The position numbers were made by a program, and so were the translations under genes. Below, piece by piece: positions 1 to 7,066 of a stretch of DNA of 25,421 bases; the first letter of the stretch is position 1, and every line of letters starts with the position of its first letter. The stretch is taken from the NCBI GenBank assembly GCA_002308955.1, contig DBWJ01000080.1, positions 354 to 25,774 on the forward strand, given 5' to 3'. The stretch is from Lachnoclostridium sp. UBA1241. GTDB lineage: Bacteria; Bacillota; Clostridia; Lachnospirales; Lachnospiraceae. The notes below the pieces were generated by a model. The model was not told where the DNA came from and searched no databases. It was given only the letters and a program-made list of their open reading frames with translations.

Positions 1-239
1 ATTGCGATATCTCTGTCCTTAGGCTCAACGTCGTTCATCAGTCTGTCACCGATGTAGAGCTCACCTGCGGTGATCTCTTCAAGACCGGCGATCATACGAA
101 GTGTCGTGGACTTTCCGCAACCGGAAGGACCTACGAAAATGATGAACTCCTGATCCTTGATATCCAGGTTGAAATCCTTAACTGCAACAAATCCGTTCGG
201 ATATGTCTTGTTAATGTTGATCAACTTTAAACTTGCCAT
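1..239 (-). CDS. ugpC: Sugar ABC transporter ATP-binding subunit (MsmX/UgpC/MalK type), N-terminal part
   Basis: This is the ATPase that powers import by carbohydrate ABC transporters, acting at the inner face of the membrane. The 79 visible residues start MASLKLININKTYPNG and contain a Walker A motif GPSGCGKST followed by TLRMIAGLEEI, which is characteristic of the MalK/MsmX/UgpC group. The rest of the gene, including the Q-loop, signature and Walker B, lies beyond base 1. The start is fixed by an AGGAGG seven bases upstream (about 247-252). No permease or binding protein is visible on this side, and in Firmicutes such ATPases often stand alone and serve several transporters. UgpC versus MsmX cannot be decided from the fragment, so the symbol is a family label. 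Confidence 0.85.
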   Translation of the reverse strand, partial: MASLKLININKTYPNGFVAVKDFNLDIKDQEFIIFVGPSGCGKSTTLRMIAGLEEITAGELYIGDRLMNDVEPKDRDIA

Positions 240-458
240 TTTTAACCTCCTGATAATAATTCTGCGCACAAACACGCAAAATAGCATAGCCTTATGATAC
301 ACAAACCGCCCGGAAAATGCCATATCGCAATTCACCAAAGAAGATTTGCTCATTTTGTTGAAATTGACCAACTTTCGGTGGATTTGTCATATTGTTATGC
401 TATTTTCCTAATTTTGGCCCCCGAAAACTGTCTATTATTGATAAAACGAGCATATGAA

Positions 459-487
459 TTGCATTTTTCGTGCCTTTTTGCTAAACT
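459..487 (+). promoter_or_regulatory. Probable promoter of the short-chain dehydrogenase gene
   Basis: A TTGCAT -35 element (459-464), a 17-base spacer and a TAAACT -10 (482-487) preceded by TGC, as in extended -10 promoters, lie just ahead of the gene. Transcription would begin near 494. That would leave almost no leader for the ATG at 502 but a normal one for the ATG at 517. Confidence 0.5.
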
Positions 488-516
488 GAAACCATCATTT
501 TATGGGAGATTTTACT

Positions 517-1239
517 ATGAAAACCTATCTGATTACCGGCGCAAGCGGCGGAATCGGCTCCGGAATTGCCGAGAAACTCGCCTCTGAAGGCTGTTCACTG
601 ATCCTCTGCGGAAACCGGAACGAAGCTGCGCTGAACGATTTATATGACCGTCTCTCTCCGCTCGTGCCCTGTAAGACGTTCCTCGGGGACCTCTCGCAGG
701 AAGCCTTCGTGAAAGAGGTTGTGGTCTCGTCCCTTCGCGATTTCGGTCCCATTGACGGACTCGTGCATGCCGCGGGGCTTGCCTCCATCGGGCTGATGAC
801 CGACCTGTCACTTTCCGACTGGAGTAAGCTGTTCGACGCGAACCTGACCTCCGCGTTTCTTCTCTGCAAGGCGCTCGCTCCCCATTTTATTTCTAAAAAG
901 GAAGGACGCATCCTTCTGATTTCCTCGGTCTGGGGTGGCCGCGGCGCTTCGTGCGAGGTTGCCTACTCCGCAACGAAGGGCGGCATCAATTCCTTCACGA
1001 AAGCGCTTGCCAAGGAGCTCGCCCCGAGCGGAATCGCCGTGAACGCGCTCGCGCCCGGCATGGTTGACACGCCGATGAACGCGATGCTTACCGACGAGGA
1101 GAAACAGGCAATCATCGACGAAATCCCCGCCTGCAGAATGACGACTCCTTCGGAGATTGCCGACATGGTATCCCTTCTGTTAAAGGCTCCGCCGTATCTT
1201 ACCGGCCAGATCATCGGCTTCGACGGCGGCTGGGAATAA
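517..1239 (+). CDS. Short-chain dehydrogenase/reductase (SDR), FabG-like
   Basis: This is a cytoplasmic NAD(P)(H)-dependent oxidoreductase of the classical SDR family, 240 residues, the usual length. Visible motifs are the cofactor loop TGASGGIG (residues 7-14), HAAG (84-87) in place of NNAG, Asn109, a Ser near 136-137, and the catalytic YSATK pair Tyr150/Lys154. The Arg in CGNRN after the second strand would favour NADPH. I chose the ATG at 517 because GGGAG lies eight bases before it; the in-frame ATG at 502 has no ribosome site and sits close to the predicted transcription start. It looks most like 3-oxoacyl-ACP reductase, but no other fatty-acid gene is nearby, so the substrate is open. 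It is a single-gene unit with its own promoter and terminator. Confidence 0.9.
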   Translation: MKTYLITGASGGIGSGIAEKLASEGCSLILCGNRNEAALNDLYDRLSPLVPCKTFLGDLSQEAFVKEVVVSSLRDFGPIDGLVHAAGLASIGLMTDLSLSDWSKLFDANLTSAFLLCKALAPHFISKKEGRILLISSVWGGRGASCEVAYSATKGGINSFTKALAKELAPSGIAVNALAPGMVDTPMNAMLTDEEKQAIIDEIPACRMTTPSEIADMVSLLLKAPPYLTGQIIGFDGGWE

Positions 1240-1245
1240 GCAAAC

Positions 1246-1283
1246 AAGAACTGCCCGACCGGCACGGCTGGGCAGTTCTTTTT
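1246..1283 (+). terminator. Intrinsic terminator after the SDR gene
   Basis: Perfect arms GAACTGCCC (1248-1256) and GGGCAGTTC (1270-1278) enclose a 13-base loop, followed by five T. The hairpin lies 8 bases beyond the SDR stop. On the other strand it is followed by TTGTTTG and lies 30 bases past the amidase stop, so it may serve both converging genes. Confidence 0.85.
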
Positions 1284-1312
1284 CATTCTGTAGTTTTTCT
1301 ATCGGATACTTC

Positions 1313-2104
1313 TTAATCCTCTTCGGTTTCCTTTGCCTCATCCTTCGGAAAATGTGACATCAGAAACTCCGCGATGCCCTCCGCTTCCGCTGCCGCAAGC
1401 TTTTTCAGTGCGGCGCTGTCCGCAACATACGCGTAATCCCCTTCATTATCCATAAAGCAGGATTCGAGAATGACTGCGGGAATATCGAGGGAGGCGCCGT
1501 GACGGCAGATTGCGTAATAATCGACCGGAACGCCCTGATCATCAAAGGTATCGTTGCTGTTTCTTGTCTCGTAGCCGCGGTTTCGAAGCCCCAACGACTC
1601 GGTTTTTGCAAGTAACGCGTTCGCAAGCTCGATCGAAGTTCCGTTGATATTCGGCTGCTTTGAGATGCAGACCATCGTACCGCGCATATTATGCTCGTTG
1701 GACGCATTCAGATGAATGCTTATGAGAATTGACGCACCGTTGTTCTTTGCAAATTCCACACGGCTCCGAAGATCCGCTCCGAGATCCGTCGAGAACACCG
1801 TATCGTCTTCCCTTGTGAGAAGTACCTTGATATCCGGATAGTGTTCATTCAGATAAGCACGGATTTCATTACTTAACTGTAATACAATATCCTTTTCGTT
1901 TCGGCCGAAGTAAACCGCTCCGGTCCATTTGCCGCCGTGTCCCGGGTCGAGACATACTACCCATGGATTCGGTTCCGCGGCTTTTGTTACCACCGGTTCC
2001 TCTTCCGTCTCACGACGGTCTCTTCTGTCATCCTCTTCTTTTTCACATCCCGCAAAAGCGCATAAAAGCGCCAGCACGAGAAGCACGCATAACATTTTCC
2101 TCAT
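1313..2104 (-). CDS. N-acetylmuramoyl-L-alanine amidase (Amidase_3), lipoprotein
   Basis: This cell-wall hydrolase cleaves the bond between N-acetylmuramic acid and L-alanine in peptidoglycan and should sit on the outer face of the membrane. Numbering from the ATG at 2104 (263 residues), the signal peptide ends in a lipobox FAGC with lipidated Cys20, followed by an acidic and basic linker (to about 45) and the zinc amidase domain. The expected metal and catalytic residues are present: His56 in DPGHGG, Glu70, His131 in SIHLNAS and Glu214 in ILESCF. The ATG at 2104 has AGG eight bases upstream; the alternative ATG at 2110 has it only two bases away and adds two residues. An 18-bp palindrome lies directly upstream. 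No SH3 or other wall-binding domain is seen. Confidence 0.92.
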   Translation of the reverse strand: MRKMLCVLLVLALLCAFAGCEKEEDDRRDRRETEEEPVVTKAAEPNPWVVCLDPGHGGKWTGAVYFGRNEKDIVLQLSNEIRAYLNEHYPDIKVLLTREDDTVFSTDLGADLRSRVEFAKNNGASILISIHLNASNEHNMRGTMVCISKQPNINGTSIELANALLAKTESLGLRNRGYETRNSNDTFDDQGVPVDYYAICRHGASLDIPAVILESCFMDNEGDYAYVADSAALKKLAAAEAEGIAEFLMSHFPKDEAKETEED

Positions 2105-2115
2105 GTTCATTACCT

Positions 2116-2133
2116 GTCACACATCTGTGTGAC
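2116..2133. repeat. 18-bp palindrome ahead of the amidase gene
   Basis: Eight-base perfect arms GTCACACA and TGTGTGAC are separated by TC. It lies 11 bases before the chosen amidase start and touches the ribosome-site region. It could be an operator or a small mRNA hairpin hiding the weak ribosome site. It is not a CRP/FNR site, since the half-sites face the other way. Confidence 0.5.
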
Positions 2134-2203
2134 GCCTTTCGAATTATTTCTTTTCCCCACACTTTTTGAACGGTTCGAAACCGCTCTTTGATACAATATC
2201 CTA

Positions 2204-5200
2204 TCAGACCTTACACATAAGGAAGTTCATGTTCTCGGGCTCGTAACCGAATTCCGTCTGGTCGGCGGAGTTAAGCGACGTATAGAATGCGGTCTTTTCA
2301 AACTGTCCGCGTCCCTCTTTCGTCTTCGTTCCGAAGCCGACAACCTCGGCTCCCTCCAGTTTCAGGTCAATATCGGACGAATCCAGCCGGATATCGGCGG
2401 AGCCGTCCCTGCATCCGATTCCGATGCACGTCTTGGCTTTCATCGAGGACTGCATCTCGATATGTCTTGCGACAAGCTTGACGTTCTTGCTTGCAAGCGT
2501 TCCGATCGTCACCTGCATGTCGCCCGAAGACGTATAGTTGAGTTTCACGTTACTCAGGGTAATATCGGTTTCCGCAGTAAGCGAACCGACTGCCACTGCC
2601 CGGTCGGCGTTGATTTCCATCTTAATCCGGGTTTCCTTCAGGCTTAACGGCGCAATGTTGTTGCAGATACCGATTCCGAGGGCGCGTTCGCCGCTTGCAA
2701 CCGCGTACAGGTTTTTACACCGTTCGATGAAAATGCCGGCCTTCCGGTTCGAATATCCGCCGCCGAGTCCGACGCATTCCTTGCCGTCGAGCTTCAAGTG
2801 GATATCTCCGGACATATCGATGAGAATCCGTCCGATGGTCTGCGTCGAATCCCCGCCGATTCCGTATGCGCGGTCGCCGGTACCGTAAATCGTAAGCTTG
2901 CCGTCTCCGCTCACCGTAAGTCTTGAGCTTTCGGGAACGCGGATGCCCTTGCGGTTCAAAACGGCCGTACCTTCAATGACAAGGGTGACGTCGCAGTTGT
3001 TTCCGATTTCGATGCACGGATGCCTCTGGTAGGAATCCAGGTTAACCCGGCGCAGATGAATCGTCGTAGTCGTATTGTCCGGAATCCGGATTAGAACATC
3101 CACGGAAATCCGCGGGTTGCCGACGATGCTTAATTCTCTTCGGTTAATCACGAATTCGGTGTAATGCTCGGTCGTGACAAGTGGCATGAGCATGACTTCC
3201 TGTTCCTTGTCGACGATATACGTCTTCTTGGTACGGGATTCCCCTGCCTGCATATTCAAGGAAATAATCTCGTCACGCACGTCACGGGCGATTTCTTCCA
3301 TAAAGCCGTCGGTCGGACGCGCCGTATAGAAGCCCTGAATCAAATCCACGCCGATACGGATGACCGCATCCATTTCTTCCTTCGTCTCAACGCCTTCAGC
3401 GAGGGCAAGGAAACCGTTCTCTCTTGCAAATTCCACGATGTTCGCGACGAAATACTGCTTTTTGCTGTCCGCTTCGATTCCCGTAATCAGGTTCCGGTCG
3501 ATCTTCACGTAATCCGGCATGTAGTTTAACAGGTTGGTAACGTTTGAATAACCGGTGCCGTAGTCGTCAATTGCGACACGGAAGCCGTGAATCTCACTTC
3601 GTCTGCGGATTGCCGTCAGCTGTTCGTCGGTAAGCTCCGTCTGCTCGGTAAATTCAATGACGACCTGCGGAAGGACGCCCGGATACCGGATTGTGAAATC
3701 CTTGAAATCCTTATCCTTAAGCGTTGCCTTCGGAATGCTGTTCACGAAGAGCTTACGGTCCGTAAAGACTTCCATGTTCCGCGTCATAATCTCCGCAACG
3801 TTATGAAATGTCAGGCGCTCAATGTCATACAGTTTTCCGAGCGTCTCGGCATAACGCAAAATGGAAAGCGGCGGAATCTTCTCCTCCGGGCCGGAACGCA
3901 TCAGCGCCTCATAAGCATAGATGCTGCCGGTCTTCGCGTCCACGATCGGCTGGAACCGGTAGGTGAACAGATTCTTCTCGATCAGCGTACGGACATTCTC
4001 GCACTCTTCGGGATCCATCTCGTAGGAGGTTTCCCCGTTATCCGCGAAGGAGCCCTGCTTTAAGCTCTTCTTCTGTGCAAGAACATCGTTGGTGAACTCC
4101 TCGATCTGGCTTTCGAGCTTAATTTCCTGCGTCAGCGTCGCATAAACGATATCGATCGAATACTGCTTTCCGCCGAACTGGTTAATCGCCTTCAGACGGT
4201 TCTTAATCTCGCGGACCAGTCCCTTCACGTCCGGCTCGCGGTCGTAGATACCGGCGATAACGAATTCGTCGTTGCCGAAACGCGCGCAGATGTCGCGGTC
4301 GTTTAAGCAGTTCTGCAGAATCTTCGTTAATGTAAGAAGGGCTTCGTTTCCTTCCTCACGTCCGAACAGTTCGTTGATACTCGACAGCCGGCTGATGTCC
4401 AGAGAAAGGATTCGGATGGTCCGTTCCCTTCCGTCAAGATGCGCAAACTGCTCCTTAAGAGCATTCAGATAGCCCTTGAAATTATACAGACCGGTCATCG
4501 TGTCACGGATGGCATTTTCCGTATGGAAATCGCGGAATACCGTCTTCTGGCGCTGGCATTCAAGCGAGGTTTCAAGGCTTCGCATCCATTTGTCGAAGGA
4601 TTCGTTCAGACCGCAGGAACGGTTTCCGTAGCAAACCGCCACGTAACCGAATACGCGGTCCAAAAAGTGTAACGCCGCAAAATAAAACACCCTCGGATGG
4701 TCGCACGGCTCCGTCAGAGCGGGAAGCAGCGTCTCCTTCGGGAAGAAGGAATCCGCCGAAACCTTCCTAACCTTCGAATGGTTCAGAGCAAGCAGAATGT
4801 TATCCGTATATCCCTTCACCTTATCCGTACGGTGCAGCGCGTTCTCGTTTAAGCACAGGTAAAAAGCCTCGCATTCCTTCCCGAGGTATCGCTCATAGTA
4901 GTCGAGAAGCCACAGCCAGGACTCAAAGTCTTCGGCGCTTGCAATCTCTTCCTGCATGAAATTGTAAGGGGATTCGAACCGGCGGTCCTTCGTCAGAAGC
5001 CGGTCCATACGGATGTGGGAATAATCGCCCAGAGCATAGAATTCGCAACCGCATGTTGCTTTCGGAATGAGGACGCACTCCTGCCCGCGCTGTACCGGGG
5101 GATACTTCTCCTCCCCGAGAATATCGTTCACGAGCCTTCGGGCTGCGTCTACAGCCATAACGGACGGATCCTTGAAGACCGTCGTACACGTCGTTCCGCG

Positions 5201-5935
5201 AAGTGTCTCATCAATATCCAGATTGTAACCGCAGATCATGATGTCGCGGGGCACATGGATGCCCTTTTCCTCGAAGGCGCAGATAAAGCCGGAAACCGAC
5301 TCCGTATTGCCGCAGATAATCGCCTGCGGGAGTCCGCCCTCCTGCTTCAGCATGTCTTCCACGATCTGTATTTCATTACCGACGTTAGTCGTTCCGTAAT
5401 GGATGCTGTGCTCGGTAACCGAAAGGCCGGCCTTCTTCACGGCATTCAGGAAGTAATCCTCCAGTTCCTTCCGAAACTCCGCGTCATCGATCTCACTCGA
5501 AATATACTCAATCGTCTTCGCCTTATGCACCGTCACCAGATGGTCGACGAGCATGGCAATGCCTTCCTCCTCCTGGAACGCAATCGTCGGAAAATCGAAC
5601 TTCGGACGTTCCAGACAGTAGACGGGCTTATGGTACTCTTCCTTCAGTTTGGTAAGGAAACGTTCCTGCTGCTCGGGCATCTGGAACGTTCCGGGGTATA
5701 CGATGAAACCGTCGAACAGATCGGGCGTGATCAGGTCGTAAACCGAGCTGTCGCCTTCCCGGTACGCAATCGGCATATCGGAAAGCGCCGTGGTGGTGAA
5801 AACGCACACGTCGACATCCATCTTAAGCAGTTCTTCCTGCAGCTTCTTGGAAGCGTTTGAGAAGAACTGATGATGCATTTCCGAAAGAATAATTCCGACT
5901 AGTAATCGTTTCTTCATAAAGGTTACCGCAGGCAT
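2204..5935 (-). CDS. Ligand-binding GGDEF-EAL c-di-GMP protein with C-terminal beta-solenoid
   Basis: This is a 1243-residue multidomain signalling protein with no signal peptide or membrane segment, so probably cytoplasmic. Order: a LacI/periplasmic-binding-like domain (about 6-297); a GAF-like or unassigned region (305-470); GGDEF (475-625) with D513 and the variant signature GNDEF (554-558); and EAL (648-890). A beta-solenoid-like tail follows (about 910-1205). EAL key residues are all present: E676 (EALMR), N732, E761, D790/D791 (DDYGTG), K811, E847 (EGVE) and Q867. Phosphodiesterase activity on c-di-GMP is therefore likely. The GGDEF half may be weak or regulatory, since the second Gly is Asn and the RxxD product-inhibition site reads NDRD. 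The tail has seven G-hydrophobic-G repeats every 28-31 residues. Neither the ATG at 5935 nor the one at 5917 has a good ribosome site; the latter would remove six residues. It follows the deacetylase by 46 bases on the same strand. Confidence 0.9.
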   Translation of the reverse strand: MPAVTFMKKRLLVGIILSEMHHQFFSNASKKLQEELLKMDVDVCVFTTTALSDMPIAYREGDSSVYDLITPDLFDGFIVYPGTFQMPEQQERFLTKLKEEYHKPVYCLERPKFDFPTIAFQEEEGIAMLVDHLVTVHKAKTIEYISSEIDDAEFRKELEDYFLNAVKKAGLSVTEHSIHYGTTNVGNEIQIVEDMLKQEGGLPQAIICGNTESVSGFICAFEEKGIHVPRDIMICGYNLDIDETLRGTTCTTVFKDPSVMAVDAARRLVNDILGEEKYPPVQRGQECVLIPKATCGCEFYALGDYSHIRMDRLLTKDRRFESPYNFMQEEIASAEDFESWLWLLDYYERYLGKECEAFYLCLNENALHRTDKVKGYTDNILLALNHSKVRKVSADSFFPKETLLPALTEPCDHPRVFYFAALHFLDRVFGYVAVCYGNRSCGLNESFDKWMRSLETSLECQRQKTVFRDFHTENAIRDTMTGLYNFKGYLNALKEQFAHLDGRERTIRILSLDISRLSSINELFGREEGNEALLTLTKILQNCLNDRDICARFGNDEFVIAGIYDREPDVKGLVREIKNRLKAINQFGGKQYSIDIVYATLTQEIKLESQIEEFTNDVLAQKKSLKQGSFADNGETSYEMDPEECENVRTLIEKNLFTYRFQPIVDAKTGSIYAYEALMRSGPEEKIPPLSILRYAETLGKLYDIERLTFHNVAEIMTRNMEVFTDRKLFVNSIPKATLKDKDFKDFTIRYPGVLPQVVIEFTEQTELTDEQLTAIRRRSEIHGFRVAIDDYGTGYSNVTNLLNYMPDYVKIDRNLITGIEADSKKQYFVANIVEFARENGFLALAEGVETKEEMDAVIRIGVDLIQGFYTARPTDGFMEEIARDVRDEIISLNMQAGESRTKKTYIVDKEQEVMLMPLVTTEHYTEFVINRRELSIVGNPRISVDVLIRIPDNTTTTIHLRRVNLDSYQRHPCIEIGNNCDVTLVIEGTAVLNRKGIRVPESSRLTVSGDGKLTIYGTGDRAYGIGGDSTQTIGRILIDMSGDIHLKLDGKECVGLGGGYSNRKAGIFIERCKNLYAVASGERALGIGICNNIAPLSLKETRIKMEINADRAVAVGSLTAETDITLSNVKLNYTSSGDMQVTIGTLASKNVKLVARHIEMQSSMKAKTCIGIGCRDGSADIRLDSSDIDLKLEGAEVVGFGTKTKEGRGQFEKTAFYTSLNSADQTEFGYEPENMNFLMCKV

Positions 5936-5943
5936 ATTGCAGC

Positions 5944-5969
5944 CGGCCCGTGCGCCTGTACAGGGGCCG
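5944..5969 (-). repeat. GC-rich hairpin between deacetylase and GGDEF-EAL genes
   Basis: Arms CGGCCC/GGGCCG (5944-5949, 5964-5969) enclose a loop, and a 10-bp palindrome CCTGTACAGG (5955-5964) overlaps the right arm. No T-run follows on either strand, so it is not a convincing terminator. It could affect translation of the downstream gene, which has no clear ribosome site. Confidence 0.35.
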
Positions 5970-5981
5970 TCCCCGGTTTCT

Positions 5982-6908
5982 CTAGCGATAATACCAGGAA
6001 GTATACTTGTGGCCGGGAAGAAGCTCGTCTCCGATCAGCTCGGGAACCGATACGAAAATGTATCCCTCCTTCGCAAGCTGGTCGATTGCGATGCAGAACG
6101 CGTCATAGCTGTTATTGTAAATCTCATGCATCAGGACAATGCTTCCGTCCCTGGTGTTTCGCATAATGTTGTCGACAATCCGCTGAACGTTATCGGAACG
6201 TTCCTCTTCGGTCTTGTTGCCCTTGTTCTTCCAGTCCTCAGTGTCAACCGACCAGAGAATTACGGGATAGCTGATCTCGGTTACCTGCTTATCCGTAAAA
6301 TTCCCTCCCGGAGGACGGAACAGCGTCGGCCGCTTGCCGGTTACTTCATAGATAATGTCCGATGTCTTCTGCAGCTCGTCCGCAAGAAGGTCCGGATTGC
6401 GGTCGAAGTAATAGTCGTGCGTCCAGGCGTGAATGCCGATCTCCATACCGAGCTCCGCGGCCTTCTTAAGGTCGCCTCGGTTCTCGGCGTTCACCCTGTT
6501 ACCGATGATGAACCATGTTCCTTTGCCGCCGTAGGAAGCAAGCTTCTCGGCGAACTTCAGCGTCAGTCCGTTGTAATCGGGCCCGTCGTCAAATGTGAAC
6601 GCTACCCGTTTCACGCCTTCCGGCACGGGTGACGGCGTCGGCGTAAAGGTCGGTGCCTCGGTCGGGGTCGGCGTCGGGGTCGACGTCGGGTTATACGCGA
6701 CCGCCGGCGTGTTCCACGTCGGGTCGGGCGTTGCCGGCTCCGGTCCCTTGATATAATCGTTCAGAAGAACGATTCCGGCGATAATCGCAAAAATAAGCGC
6801 AACAAGAAAAAGACCTGCCAGTACTCGGTTCACCATCACCTTCCGGTGACGACGTTTCCTGGCAGCCTTCAACCGTTCCGCTCTGCGTCTTCTTTCCTGC
6901 TCATCCAT
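5982..6908 (-). CDS. Membrane-anchored polysaccharide deacetylase (NodB domain)
   Basis: This is a metal-dependent carbohydrate deacetylase acting outside the membrane, most likely on peptidoglycan or another wall polymer. The 308 residues comprise a very basic cytoplasmic tail (1-26), one membrane helix (about 27-50), a Thr/Pro-rich linker (58-96, PTPTPT type) and a NodB domain (98-300). Family motifs are visible: TFDDGPD (105-111), HAWTH (160-164), RPPGG (198-202), WSVDTEDW (219-226) and LMHE (259-262). AGGA lies eight bases before the ATG. Only 31 bases separate the start from the end of tRNA-Gly upstream, and I see no terminator between them, so the gene probably shares the tRNA promoter. 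PdaA-like, chitin-type and peptidoglycan substrates cannot be told apart here. Confidence 0.92.
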   Translation of the reverse strand: MDEQERRRRAERLKAARKRRHRKVMVNRVLAGLFLVALIFAIIAGIVLLNDYIKGPEPATPDPTWNTPAVAYNPTSTPTPTPTEAPTFTPTPSPVPEGVKRVAFTFDDGPDYNGLTLKFAEKLASYGGKGTWFIIGNRVNAENRGDLKKAAELGMEIGIHAWTHDYYFDRNPDLLADELQKTSDIIYEVTGKRPTLFRPPGGNFTDKQVTEISYPVILWSVDTEDWKNKGNKTEEERSDNVQRIVDNIMRNTRDGSIVLMHEIYNNSYDAFCIAIDQLAKEGYIFVSVPELIGDELLPGHKYTSWYYR

Positions 6909-6939
6909 ATTATAAATCCTAAAACCAACATTGTTGCAA

Positions 6940-7010
6940 AGCAGGCAACGGGAATCGAACCCGCCTCCTCAGCTTGGGAAGCTGATATACTACCGATGTA
7001 CTATGCCTGC
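6940..7010 (-). tRNA. tRNA-Gly (anticodon CCC)
   Basis: A full cloverleaf is readable on the minus strand. The acceptor stem is GCAGGCA/TGCCTGC, the D arm GTAC/GTAT, the anticodon stem TCAGC/GCTGA with loop TTCCCAA, and the T arm GCGGG/CCCGT with loop TTCGATT. The discriminator base is U, as expected for bacterial tRNA-Gly. CCA is not encoded. It reads GGG codons. Confidence 0.95.
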
Positions 7011-7050
7011 AAAAAACTCAACTGCCCCTATATTATACAAGGCAGTTGAG
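7011..7050 (-). terminator. Intrinsic terminator after the aldo/keto reductase gene
   Basis: Perfect ten-base arms CTCAACTGCC (7041-7050) and GGCAGTTGAG (7017-7026) enclose a 14-base loop, followed by six T (7011-7016) on the minus strand. It is placed 17 bases after the reductase stop codon and immediately before the tRNA. The loop contains the tRNA -10 box. Confidence 0.88.
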
Positions 7051-7060
7051 AAAAATACAA
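7032..7060 (-). promoter_or_regulatory. tRNA-Gly promoter embedded in the terminator hairpin
   Basis: On the minus strand a TTGTAT -35 (7055-7060), a 17-base spacer and a perfect TATAAT -10 (7032-7037) precede the tRNA. The -10 falls in the loop of the terminator hairpin and the spacer contains its 5' arm. Initiation would be near 7025, giving a very short 5' leader on the tRNA precursor. Confidence 0.75.
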
Positions 7061-7066
7061 GAGTTT

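Noticed and set aside
2116..2133. CRP/FNR site before the amidase
   Set aside because: The half-sites are in the reverse arrangement (CACA inward TGTG), with a two-base spacer.
5015..5860. Plus-strand open frame of 281 codons opposite the LacI-like domain
   Set aside because: No recognisable motif; arises from the codon bias of the opposite real gene.
6655..6700. Short tandem DNA repeat within the deacetylase gene
   Set aside because: It encodes the Thr/Pro linker common in wall proteins; no further meaning is needed.
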